This document shows, one piece after another, positions 43,626-51,463 of a stretch of 64,000 nucleotides of DNA (position 1 is its first letter; each line of letters starts with the position of its first letter). The notes beneath the pieces are model-generated. The model ran no database searches, was not told the origin of the DNA, and saw only the letters and a list, made by a program, of their open reading frames with translations. The translations under genes were made by a program, and so were the position numbers. The DNA is from Salinigranum halophilum (GTDB lineage: Archaea > Halobacteriota > Halobacteria > Halobacteriales > Haloferacaceae): contig NZ_SSNL01000008.1 of NCBI RefSeq assembly GCF_007004735.1, forward strand, positions 107,055 through 171,054, in the 5' to 3' direction.

Positions 43626-43635
43626 GTAGTTTTTG
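43626..43635 (+). promoter_or_regulatory. TATA-like box (GTAGTTTTTG) of the HVO_2922-type gene
   Basis: It ends 24 bases before the ATG at 43659. Confidence 0.45.
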
Positions 43636-43658
43636 TGTCACCGCCACGACCCCCAGAT

Positions 43659-43850
43659 ATGAGCAACGCCACGTTCGAGCTGTTCGTCGACCGAGCGGGC
43701 GAGCACCGCTGGCGGCTCGTCCACGACAACGGGAACGTCATCGCCGACAGCGGCGAGGGGTACGCGTCGCGGCAGAAGGCCCAGCAGGGGCTCGAGAGCG
43801 TCAAAGAGAACGCCCCGGGAGCCGAGGTCGTCGTCGTCGACGACGAGTGA
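43659..43850 (+). CDS. HVO_2922-type small protein (YegP/DUF1508 fold)
   Basis: A 63-residue protein. It reads as one YegP-type unit: ATFELFVDRAGEHRWRLVHDNGN, then IADSGEGYASRQKAQQGLES and ENAPGAEVVVVDDE, matching the small DUF1508 domain, which forms a compact dimer in HVO_2922. The longer frame upstream has no ATG of similar quality and no homology. It lies 104 bases before psmA; this neighbourhood also occurs in Haloferax as I recall it. The role of these proteins is unknown. Confidence 0.85.
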   Translation: MSNATFELFVDRAGEHRWRLVHDNGNVIADSGEGYASRQKAQQGLESVKENAPGAEVVVVDDE

Positions 43851-43919
43851 GGCCCAGCAGGGGCTCGAGAACGAGCACATTAAACGCCGTCGGACACGGG
43901 AACCACGGCCGACTCGAGA

Positions 43920-43929
43920 GCCTTTATCC
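43920..43929 (+). promoter_or_regulatory. TATA box (GCCTTTATCC) of psmA
   Basis: It ends 25 bases before the psmA ATG at 43954. Confidence 0.55.
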
Positions 43930-43953
43930 GTCCGTAGCGACGAGAAGACGGTA

Positions 43954-44700
43954 ATGAAGCGGAACGACCAACAGGCGTACGACCGCGGGACGTCGCTGTT
44001 CTCTCCCGACGGCCGCATCTACCAGGTCGAGTATGCACGGGAGGCCGTCAAGCGCGGCGCACCCGCCGTCGGCGTCCGCGCGAGCGATGGTGTCGTCCTC
44101 GCCGCACAGACGCGGACGAGTTCGTCGCTCATGGAGACCGAGAGCGTCGAGAAGCTCCACAAGCTCGACGACCACATCGGCGCGGCCAGCGCCGGGCACG
44201 TCGCCGACGCGCGGCAACTCGTCGACGACGCTCGGCAGGAGTGTCAGGTGAACCGTCTCCGCTACGGCGAGCCAATCGGCCTCGAGACGCTCACGAAGGC
44301 GCTCACCGACGACATCCAGGAGAGTACGCAGTTCGGCGGCACCCGCCCATACGGCGCGTCACTGCTCATCGGCGGCATGGACGGCGGCGAGCCGGGCCTG
44401 TTCGCGACCGACCCATCGGGGACCCCCCAGGAGTGGAAGGCGGTCGCCATCGGCGGGTCGCGCGGGGAGATTCAGGAGTTCCTCGAGGAGAACTGGTCGG
44501 CCGACCTCTCGACGGACGACGCGGTGACGCTCGCCCTCGAAGCACTGCTCTCCGGCGTCGACTCCCTCACCGGCGAGGAGGCGAGCGTCGCCGTCGTCAC
44601 GGCTGACGGCTACCGGCATCTCTCGGTCGACGAGGTCGACGAGGTGCTCGAAGACGTCCTGCCCGAAGACGCTGCCGCCGACGAAGGCGAAGACGAGTAG
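43954..44700 (+). CDS. psmA: Proteasome alpha subunit
   Basis: The outer-ring subunit of the archaeal 20S proteasome. The 248-residue protein starts with the gate region MKRNDQQAYDRGTSLFSPDGRIYQVEYA, the proteasome A-type signature, and has KLDDHIGAASAGHVADARQLVD, YGASLLIGGMDGGEP and LFATDPSGTPQEWKAVAIGG. The C-terminal tail is acidic, as in halophile alpha subunits. No beta subunit gene is within the window, so the beta is encoded elsewhere. Haloarchaea often have two alpha paralogues; neighbours suggest the copy next to HVO_2922. Confidence 0.96.
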   Translation: MKRNDQQAYDRGTSLFSPDGRIYQVEYAREAVKRGAPAVGVRASDGVVLAAQTRTSSSLMETESVEKLHKLDDHIGAASAGHVADARQLVDDARQECQVNRLRYGEPIGLETLTKALTDDIQESTQFGGTRPYGASLLIGGMDGGEPGLFATDPSGTPQEWKAVAIGGSRGEIQEFLEENWSADLSTDDAVTLALEALLSGVDSLTGEEASVAVVTADGYRHLSVDEVDEVLEDVLPEDAAADEGEDE

Positions 44701-44705
44701 GACGC

Positions 44706-45542
44706 GTGAGCGACAGGGACCCCGACCCACGCCTCGCTCGCATCACCGTCTATCCCGTCAAGTCGCTCGACGGTGTCGCCCTCGACAGCGCGCGGTTCGT
44801 CTCCGGCGGCGCGCTCGAACACGACCGTACATACGCCCTCGTCGACGCGGACGGCGAGTACGTCAACGGCAAGCGCGAACGCCGAGTCCACCGCCTCCGG
44901 AGCGAGTTCGACGTCGAGTCGCGAACCCTGGAACTCTCCGCACCCGACCGCGAGTCGACCGCGTTCGACCTCACGCGTGACGAAGCCGGCGACCCACAGG
45001 ACACCGAAGCGCTCACCGAGTGGCTCTCGGCGTACTTCGGCTACCCCGTGTCGCTCCGCCACGACCGAACACACGGCTTCCCCGACGACACGGACGCCTC
45101 GGGACCCACCGTCATCTCGACGGCGACCATCCGGGAGGTCGCGTCGTGGTATCCCGACATCTCGCCCGACGAGATGCGACGCCGCCTCCGCGCGAACCTC
45201 GAGATCGGCGGCGTCCCCGCCTTCTGGGAGGACACCCTCTTCGACAACCGCGACCACGTCGTCTCGTTTACTGTCGGTGACGTCGAGTTCGAAGGGGTAA
45301 ACCCCTGCCAGCGCTGTATCGTCCCGAGTCGCGACCCCGACACCGGCGAGGAGACGGCGGGGTTCCGACGACGATTCGTCACGCGGCGCGAGGAGACGAT
45401 GCCGCCCTGGAGCGGCGGTGACTGGTTCGACCACACCTTCCGGGTGATGGTCAACACTCGTGTCGAAGCGGTCGGCCGAGAACCGTCCGTGTCCGTCGGC
45501 GACCCGGTCACCGTCGGGGAGACCCGTCCCGCGGACCGATAG
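44706..45542 (+). CDS. MOSC domain protein (mARC-like)
   Basis: A 278-residue protein of the molybdenum-cofactor-related MOSC family, starting at GTG. Its N-terminal MOSC_N beta-barrel (PRLARITVYPVKSLDGVAL, ERRVHRLRSEFDVES) is followed by the MOSC core with RANLEIGGVPAFWEDTLF and the conserved cysteine in GVNPCQRCIVPSRDPDTGE. These features match mARC/YcbX-type proteins that bind Mo cofactor and reduce N-hydroxylated compounds. It begins 5 bases after psmA, suggesting cotranscription. Confidence 0.88.
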   Translation: MSDRDPDPRLARITVYPVKSLDGVALDSARFVSGGALEHDRTYALVDADGEYVNGKRERRVHRLRSEFDVESRTLELSAPDRESTAFDLTRDEAGDPQDTEALTEWLSAYFGYPVSLRHDRTHGFPDDTDASGPTVISTATIREVASWYPDISPDEMRRRLRANLEIGGVPAFWEDTLFDNRDHVVSFTVGDVEFEGVNPCQRCIVPSRDPDTGEETAGFRRRFVTRREETMPPWSGGDWFDHTFRVMVNTRVEAVGREPSVSVGDPVTVGETRPADR

Positions 45543-45556
45543 CGCCCTCGGACGGG

Positions 45557-46291
45557 TCAGAAGCCGCTGAACTTGTCGCGGCGGTAGAGGTCCAGTTCCT
45601 GCACCGTCGAGCGGTCCTGCGCGGCCGCGAAGACGATGGCGTCGGCGATCTCGTCGGGTTCGGTCACCTCGCCGGCCTCGAAGCGTTCCTCGAACGGTTC
45701 GCCGTCCTCGCTCCCGAACTCGGTGCGGACCTCGCTCGGGTTGATGACGCTCACGCCGACACCGCTCTCACCCAGTTCGGCGGCGACGCTGTGGGCGAAG
45801 CCACGGAGCCACCACTTCGTCGCCGCGTACACGGGGTTGAACGGCCGGGGGTACTGCCCGGCGAAGCTCCCGACGAAGACGAGGTTGCCCGCCGACTCCG
45901 TGAGATGGGGGATGGCCGCTCGGGTCGTGAAGAACGACCCGTCAGTGTTGGTCGCCATCATCTGTCGATACTGGTCGGTCGAGAGGGACTCGACGTCCGA
46001 GCCTCTCCCCAGGCCGGCGTTGTTCACGACGACGTCCAGTGAGCCGAAAGCGTCGACGGTTTCGTCGACCATTCGCTGAACCTGCTTCTCCTCGCGGATG
46101 TCTGTCGGAAGGGTGGCCGTCGAGACGCCGTACGCGTCCGTGAGTTCGTCGGCGAGCGCGTCGAGGCGCGATTCGCGTCGGGCCGCGAGCGCGACGGCGG
46201 CACCTTCCTCTGCGAAGGCGTGCGCCGTCGCTTCGCCGATTCCCGAACTCGCTCCGGTGACGAGGACCGATCGCGTCGAAAAGTCGTGCAT
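45557..46291 (-). CDS. Short-chain dehydrogenase/reductase
   Basis: A 244-residue NAD(P)-dependent oxidoreductase of the SDR family. It has the dinucleotide-binding VLVTGASSGIGEATA, NNAGLGRGSDV and the catalytic YxxxK as YAATKWW, with the Ser in FVGSFAG. The C-terminal substrate region is short, PFEERFEAGEVTEPDEIADAIVFAA. I start at the ATG 46291; longer upstream frame is not conserved. The substrate is unknown. It is convergent with the MOSC gene (14 bases). Confidence 0.93.
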   Translation of the reverse strand: MHDFSTRSVLVTGASSGIGEATAHAFAEEGAAVALAARRESRLDALADELTDAYGVSTATLPTDIREEKQVQRMVDETVDAFGSLDVVVNNAGLGRGSDVESLSTDQYRQMMATNTDGSFFTTRAAIPHLTESAGNLVFVGSFAGQYPRPFNPVYAATKWWLRGFAHSVAAELGESGVGVSVINPSEVRTEFGSEDGEPFEERFEAGEVTEPDEIADAIVFAAAQDRSTVQELDLYRRDKFSGF

Positions 46292-46408
46292 AGGGGCTGT
46301 GCACGGGCGACCCACTTGAGTCCGACCCCTGCCACCGCGCCTGCCGACCCGTCTGGAAGCGCCCGCGACGTGCGTCAAACCGGCACACAGCAGGCGTGAA
46401 ACGGAAGC

Positions 46409-46416
46409 GTTTTACG
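46409..46416 (+). promoter_or_regulatory. TATA-like box (CGTTTTAC) of tRNA-Glu
   Basis: It ends 27 bases before the tRNA 5' end at 46443. Confidence 0.5.
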
Positions 46417-46442
46417 TATCTCAGCGTTACGAAAGAGTGCAC

Positions 46443-46517
46443 GCTCCGTTGGTGTAGTCCGGCCAATCATCTTGCCCTCTCACGGCAAGGACCAGGGTTC
46501 GAATCCCTGACGGAGCA
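46443..46517 (+). tRNA. tRNA-Glu (anticodon CUC)
   Basis: Acceptor stem GCTCCGT pairs with ACGGAGC (46510-46516), followed by discriminator A. The D-arm has GTGTAGTCCGGCCAAT. Anticodon stem TTGCC/GGCAA holds the loop CTCTCAC with anticodon CTC. The T-arm is CAGGG-TTCGAAT-CCCTG. No CCA encoded, no intron. Length 75 nt with the discriminator. Confidence 0.95.
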
Positions 46518-46665
46518 CTTCTCCTCTCTGAATTCACAGATATCCAGTGACACGGCCCTCCGAACGACTCCCGGTCGTGTCGAGTTCGACGCACCACTCA
46601 CGCCGAAGCGAATGAAACCAGCGCAGCGTCTCCCCGAGAAGAGACAGTAGTGGACAGGCCGACGC

Positions 46666-47361
46666 TCAGTCGACGTAGTCTGGCCGTTCGTCGTACGCGA
46701 TGGGGTCCCGCACGCCCACCCGCTGGAAGGCCTGCAGGCGGAAGGCACACGAGTCACACGTCCCACACGCCGGTGCCTCGGAGCGGTAACACGACCACGT
46801 GTGTTCGTACGGCACGCCCAGTTCCAGCCCGCGGGCGGCGATGTCGGTCTTCGACCACTCGACGAACGGAGCCTCCAGTGTGATGTTCGTCTCCGGCTTC
46901 GTTCCGACGTCGACGACCGTCTGGAACGCCTCGAAGAACGCCGGTCGACAGTCCGGATAGCCCGCGAAGTCCTCGGCGTGAGCGCCGATGAAGACGGCCG
47001 ACGCTCCCTGTGCCTCGGCGTACGACGTGGCCATCGCCAGCAGATTCGCGTTCCGGAAGGGGACGTACGACGTCGGAATCTCCTCGCTCTCCATGTCCGC
47101 GTCGTCGACGTCGATGTCGTCGTCGGTGAGCGACGACGCGCCGATGCGCGCGAGGTGTTCGGTCTCGATGTGGAGGAAGTCCGCGGCGTCGACGACGTCG
47201 GCCAGTGTCCGCGCAGACTCGTACTCTCTGTCTTCGGTCCGCTGGCCGTAGGAGGTGTGCAAGAAGAGCGGGTCGTATCCGCGCTCACTCGCCTCGTACA
47301 CGGCCGTCGCGCTGTCCATCCCGCCCGACACCAAGACGACTGCGGTCTCGTCGCGACTCAT
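46666..47361 (-). CDS. queC: 7-cyano-7-deazaguanine (preQ0) synthase
   Basis: Converts carboxydeazaguanine to preQ0 using ammonia and ATP; preQ0 is the archaeosine precursor in archaeal tRNA. The 231-residue protein has the PP-loop SGGMDSATAVYEA, PFRNANLLAMATSYAEAQGA, and the zinc-binding CYRSEAPACGTCDSCAFR cysteines. The ATG at 47361 is the first clear start, and a TTG (47376) is possible. The upstream 45 codons to the queE stop stay open in this frame and are very acidic (see findings), so the true N-terminus may be longer. Third in queD-queE-queC. Confidence 0.93.
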   Translation of the reverse strand: MSRDETAVVLVSGGMDSATAVYEASERGYDPLFLHTSYGQRTEDREYESARTLADVVDAADFLHIETEHLARIGASSLTDDDIDVDDADMESEEIPTSYVPFRNANLLAMATSYAEAQGASAVFIGAHAEDFAGYPDCRPAFFEAFQTVVDVGTKPETNITLEAPFVEWSKTDIAARGLELGVPYEHTWSCYRSEAPACGTCDSCAFRLQAFQRVGVRDPIAYDERPDYVD

Positions 47362-47494
47362 GGGCGGTGGCTCCAACTCGTCGTGCGTAATCGCTGTTTC
47401 GTGGACACGTGTCTCGTCGGGTTCGGGGTCAGCTTCGTCTTCGTCTTCGTGGTCATCGTCATCGGTGGCTCCGTCTCCGTCTCGGTGTTCGTGG

Positions 47495-48280
47495 TCACGT
47501 TCCCGGCGCGTCGTTCCAGAGGTCGACGTGCAGGCGCGGCGTGTAGCGGTAGCCGTACTCCAGTGCCAGTTCGGCGGTCAACGCACGGGTCTCGGCCAAT
47601 CGCTCGCGCGTCGTCCCCTCGGGCATCAACAGCACGTCGTCGTTCCGGATGCGAGCGTCGCTCACCGAGCGGAGCGTGTCGACGAGCGCCTCAACCTCGT
47701 CGACGTCCGCCCGAGCGGTGACGACGAACTTCAGCTGGACGTCGTACGCGTCGACGAGCGCCGCGAGCGCGTCGAAGTCGAGGCGGTCCGCCTCGTGACG
47801 TCGCTCCCACACGCCGATGTCGGCGTCGCCGCCGTCGGGCGGTCGCTTCGCAGTCGGAGTGGACGAGGCGAGTTTCGGGCTGATGGAGACGAGGTCGATC
47901 GGCGCGTCGCGGAAGACCGTCCCGTTGGTCTCGACGGTGGTGTGATACCCACGGTCCGAGAGTTCGGACAGGAGCGACTCGACCGGGTCGTGTATCATCG
48001 GTTCGCCGCCGGTGACGACGACGTGGTCGCCGCCGTACTCGTCGACCTGTGAGACGAGGCCTTCGACGTCGACCCAGCCGTGCGTCGGCTCCCAGGAGGT
48101 GTGGTACGAGTCGCAGAACCAACATCGGAGGTTACAGCCGGAGGTGCGGACGAACGTGCTCGGGACGCCCGCCAACGTTCCTTCCCCCTGGAGCGAGTGG
48201 AACACCTCGTTGATGGGGAGGGCGTCGTCGCCGACGGTGTTCGGAGCGTCGAAGTCGCTCGCGTCCGCGTTGACGGGCAC
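47495..48280 (-). CDS. queE: 7-carboxy-7-deazaguanine synthase (radical SAM)
   Basis: Radical-SAM enzyme that rearranges 6-carboxytetrahydropterin to 7-carboxy-7-deazaguanine. The 261-residue protein has the cluster motif CNLRCWFCDS (CxxxCxxC), substrate-binding NEVFHSLQGEGTLAGVPSTF, VVTGGEPMIHD and ETNGTVFRDAPIDLVSISPK. The C-terminus YRYTPRLHVDLWNDAPGT is the usual haloarchaeal ending. It begins 2 bases after the queD stop, so the two are coupled. The product feeds QueC. Confidence 0.94.
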   Translation of the reverse strand: MPVNADASDFDAPNTVGDDALPINEVFHSLQGEGTLAGVPSTFVRTSGCNLRCWFCDSYHTSWEPTHGWVDVEGLVSQVDEYGGDHVVVTGGEPMIHDPVESLLSELSDRGYHTTVETNGTVFRDAPIDLVSISPKLASSTPTAKRPPDGGDADIGVWERRHEADRLDFDALAALVDAYDVQLKFVVTARADVDEVEALVDTLRSVSDARIRNDDVLLMPEGTTRERLAETRALTAELALEYGYRYTPRLHVDLWNDAPGT

Positions 48281-48282
48281 GG

Positions 48283-48741
48283 TCAGCGACTCGCGCAGAG
48301 TTCGTTCGTCTCGGCGACCGCCACGGCGACGTCGGAGACGGTGTCGGGGAACGCCTCGCGCAGCTTCCGTTCGAGGACGACCGCCATCACCTCCGCCGTC
48401 GGCGGGTGGTCGAGGACGACCACGGCGTCGCCGTCACCCGACTGCTCGAACGCGTCGACGAGCGGGTCGGTCGCTTCGAGGAGGAACCGGTGGTCCCACT
48501 CGTCGACGACGCTCGTGACGTCGCCCTTGTCGACGACCCACCCCTCCTCGGTGAGTTCGCCCGTGACCGTCACCGATATCTCGTAGTTGTGTCCGTGCGG
48601 GCGCGAGCACTTGCCGTCGTGGTGGAGGATTCGATGGCCGGCGCTGATTCGGATGGGACGGTCGCGGCCGACGTGGAGGGTCCGCTCGCCGGCGGCCGAG
48701 ATGACGTCCGGTTGGTATTCTTCGAGTACTCTCCCAGCCAT
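48283..48741 (-). CDS. queD: 6-carboxy-5,6,7,8-tetrahydropterin synthase
   Basis: Converts dihydroneopterin triphosphate to 6-carboxytetrahydropterin, the first dedicated step to preQ0. The 152-residue protein has the zinc histidines and the catalytic Cys in ISAGHRILHHDGKCSRPHGH, then VVDKGDVTSVVDEWDHRFLL, and PPTAEVMAVVLERKL, all QueD marks. The ATG at 48741 gives a normal N-terminus; the first ATG three codons upstream is unlikely. A TATA box (CGTTAAGTAGC) at 48761-48771 sits inside the end of the upstream gene. Confidence 0.93.
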   Translation of the reverse strand: MAGRVLEEYQPDVISAAGERTLHVGRDRPIRISAGHRILHHDGKCSRPHGHNYEISVTVTGELTEEGWVVDKGDVTSVVDEWDHRFLLEATDPLVDAFEQSGDGDAVVVLDHPPTAEVMAVVLERKLREAFPDTVSDVAVAVAETNELCASR

Positions 48742-48765
48742 ACTCAGCACTTACCGATTGGCTAC

Positions 48766-50052
48766 TTAACGATGCTCATCCCGGCCGAGAGCCGCGACCC
48801 GTCGGCCGGGGTCCAGCGGTTCCCGCAGGCACCACACGTCCGCCGTCGGGTCGAGGCGGTTCGGTTCACGCCCGCGGTCGGTGAGGATGCCGGCGTGGTA
48901 GAGCATGGTCTTCAGCTGGAAGACCGTCGGCGAGTGATAGACGTTGCCGTCGGCGAGCGCGGCCGCGCGGAGGGCCCCCTCCGCGTCAAGGACGCGCGAC
49001 CGAACGTCGTCGGTTCCGCGGACGAAGAGTTCGACGGTGAACGTCGGATGGTGGGTGAAGAGCCACTCGACGAGGTCGACGAGCGACGGGGTGTGAACGC
49101 CCTCGTCGTGCATTGCCTGGAGCTCTTCGACGAGCAGCGTCGTCGCCGGGTACGCCCAGACGACCCGCCGAGCCAGCAGCCCCCACTCCGGAGCGAGGTC
49201 GCAAAAGCGCCTCCGAGACCCCTTCCACTCCGCGACGGCCTCGAGCGACGCGTCAACCGACTCGTACCGATGGAGCGCGAACCGAATCACCTCCTCGCCG
49301 AGTGGCGTGAGGGTGACGCCGGCGGGGGCGTCTTCGACGAGCCCCAGAAACGCCGCCCCCCGACGGGCGCTGACCGTCGCCCCGACGACGTGCTCCTCGA
49401 GGACGGTCTCGGTGTCACCGGCGTGGTAGTGCGCGAGCGGATACGCGAGGTAGTTCTTCGGGTGGTTCAGGCCGAACGACCGGTTCGCGACGCCCTGCGC
49501 GGTCGCCTGAAACCGGATGGCGCTCGCGTCGTCGGACGTCCGGTTGCCGACGACCCGTGGCACCTCGAGCGGTTCGACGCTCCCGTCGGCCGCGACACCC
49601 AGCACCCCGACGTTGAGTTCGCGAGCGAGTGTGCGCGCCGACTGGGAGAGCGCCGAGGTCGGTGCCGCGAGGTACGCCGCGTTGGCCTCGTGAAGCCGGT
49701 CGTACGCCTGGACGATTCCTCGCTCGACGTCGACGAACCCGTCCGCCGTGTGTCCTTTCGCCTCGACAGCGACGAGCGGGGGGTGCTCGCCGAACCGCTC
49801 GACGGCCAGGAGGTCCGGTTCGAGTCGGCGCACCCCGACGAGGTCCGGATACCCCCCGCCCAGTTGGACGTGGTTGAACGGGGCCAACTGCGCGCGGACG
49901 TCGGCTGGAATCGGCGTTCCCGGCAGCCACTCGTCGGCCGCGAACTGCGTGTCGACGACCGAGTAGGTGTCCGGTTCGTCGGCGTCGGGGAACAGCCGCC
50001 GCTTCGCATGCGCGAGGACGTGTGGTTCGGGGAGCGATGCGGCACTGGCCAT
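48766..50052 (-). CDS. PD-(D/E)XK nuclease-like protein with C-terminal winged-helix-like region
   Basis: A 428-residue protein I cannot name. The N-terminal domain shows a PD-(D/E)XK pattern: EPDLLAVERF (D80) followed by PPLVAVEAKGH (E97-A98-K99), then VERGIVQAYDRLHEANAAYLA, a helix like those that complete the nuclease fold. Residues about 180-430 are mixed, with LTPLGEEVIRFALHRYES, resembling a winged-helix or SMC-hinge-like region, and SPTVFQLKTMLYHAG near the C-terminus. Start ATG 50052. It ends 24 bases before the queD start on the same strand, so read-through into queDEC is likely. Confidence 0.65.
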   Translation of the reverse strand: MASAASLPEPHVLAHAKRRLFPDADEPDTYSVVDTQFAADEWLPGTPIPADVRAQLAPFNHVQLGGGYPDLVGVRRLEPDLLAVERFGEHPPLVAVEAKGHTADGFVDVERGIVQAYDRLHEANAAYLAAPTSALSQSARTLARELNVGVLGVAADGSVEPLEVPRVVGNRTSDDASAIRFQATAQGVANRSFGLNHPKNYLAYPLAHYHAGDTETVLEEHVVGATVSARRGAAFLGLVEDAPAGVTLTPLGEEVIRFALHRYESVDASLEAVAEWKGSRRRFCDLAPEWGLLARRVVWAYPATTLLVEELQAMHDEGVHTPSLVDLVEWLFTHHPTFTVELFVRGTDDVRSRVLDAEGALRAAALADGNVYHSPTVFQLKTMLYHAGILTDRGREPNRLDPTADVWCLREPLDPGRRVAALGRDEHR

Positions 50053-50263
50053 GCGCACGGCTCCCGGTCGACGGTGAAGAAGCTTCGGTGCCGACTGGTG
50101 GTTCAGCCATCCGTCTCTCGGTTCGAGCACGGGCGTACGAGGGAGACAAACGCGGTTGGTCTGCAACCCGCGGGCCAGCGGCCATCACGGGAGGTGCGGA
50201 CGGCCGAGACGGAGACCGGCAGCCGCACAAACACTGATGAATGTCGTGGACGAGGGGAGTGGT

Positions 50264-51442
50264 ATGAGCGATATCGTCCTCGTCGACGGCGCGCGGACCC
50301 CACACGGAACCCTCCTCGGCTCGCTCGCCGCCGTCGAGAGCGTCGAACTCGGACGTGTCGCCCTCGACGGTCTGCTCGACCGCGTCGGCCTCGACCCGAC
50401 GGTCGTCGACTGGGTGTGTCTCGGCAACGCCATCCAGGCCGGCATCGGACAGGTCCCCGGGAGACAGGTGGTCGTCGAGTCACGCCTCCCGGAGTCGACG
50501 CCGACGACGACGGTCAACGAGGCCTCGGGGTCGGGGCTACGAGCCATCACGCTCGCCGCCGACCGCATCGCCGCGGGACGGGCCTCCTTCGCCGTCGCCG
50601 GCGGGTTCGAGTCGATGACGAACGCCCCGTGGGTGCTGCCCGGATTCAGGAAGGGGAGACGGCACGGTGACGTCACGCTGAAGGACTCGATGCTGCTCGA
50701 CGCGCTCTGGGACGTGAACCTCGACATCCACATGGGCGAGATAACCGAACGGCTCGTCGACCGCTTCGGCGACGAGTACGACCTCTCGCGCGAGGCACAG
50801 GACGCCTATGCGCTGGAGAGTCACCGACGCGCCGCGGAGGCAATCGACCAGGGACGCTTCGACGCCGAACTCGTCCCGGTCGACACGGGACGTGAGGTGG
50901 TCGACCGCGACGAGGGGCCGCGTCCCGACTCGACCATGGAGGACCTCGCGCGGCTCGCACCGGCGTTCCGTCCCGACGGGACCATCACCCCCGCGAACGC
51001 CTCGAAGCTCTCCGACGGCGCGGGCATCGTGCTCTTGGCGGACGCCGACGCGGCGGCGGACGCAGGGCTCGAACCGATGGCCCGCCTCGTCGACTACGAC
51101 TTCGTCTACCGTGCGCCAGACGAGTTCAACGAGGCCGTCGGCGACGTCACGGAACGCCTGCTCGATTCGACCGGTGTCGCCGTCGACGACGTCGACGCGT
51201 TCTGGGTGAACGAGGCGTTCGCCGCCCAGTCGACGTACGTGCAACAGCGACTCGACATCCCGCGCGAGAAGATGAACCCCTGCGGCGGTGCCGTCGCCTT
51301 CGGCCACCCCATCGGCGCGTCGGGTGGGATGCTCGCGACGTCGCTCGCGTATCAGCTCGTCGCCGACGACCTCGAGTACGGCCTGGTCGGCATGAGTCTC
51401 GGCGGCGGCGGGGCCGTCATGTCGCTGTGGCAGCGCACGTGA
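50264..51442 (+). CDS. Thiolase (acetyl-CoA acyltransferase) with Ser in both catalytic Cys positions
   Basis: A 392-residue thiolase-family enzyme (beta-ketothiolase), expected to condense or cleave acyl-CoAs. It has NEASGSGLRAI, where the family nucleophile position is Ser88 and not Cys, WVNEAFAAQ, GGAVAFGHPIGASGG with His348, and GMSLGGGGAVMSL, where the second family Cys position is Ser378. The overall layout is otherwise normal. Haloarchaeal-type ketothiolases with a Ser-His-His triad are known from Haloferax mediterranei, as I recall. No OB-fold (DUF35) subunit gene is adjacent. The ATG at 50264 is the conserved start. Confidence 0.88.
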   Translation: MSDIVLVDGARTPHGTLLGSLAAVESVELGRVALDGLLDRVGLDPTVVDWVCLGNAIQAGIGQVPGRQVVVESRLPESTPTTTVNEASGSGLRAITLAADRIAAGRASFAVAGGFESMTNAPWVLPGFRKGRRHGDVTLKDSMLLDALWDVNLDIHMGEITERLVDRFGDEYDLSREAQDAYALESHRRAAEAIDQGRFDAELVPVDTGREVVDRDEGPRPDSTMEDLARLAPAFRPDGTITPANASKLSDGAGIVLLADADAAADAGLEPMARLVDYDFVYRAPDEFNEAVGDVTERLLDSTGVAVDDVDAFWVNEAFAAQSTYVQQRLDIPREKMNPCGGAVAFGHPIGASGGMLATSLAYQLVADDLEYGLVGMSLGGGGAVMSLWQRT

Positions 51443-51463
51443 ACGGCTGGTGGGAGGGGCCAG

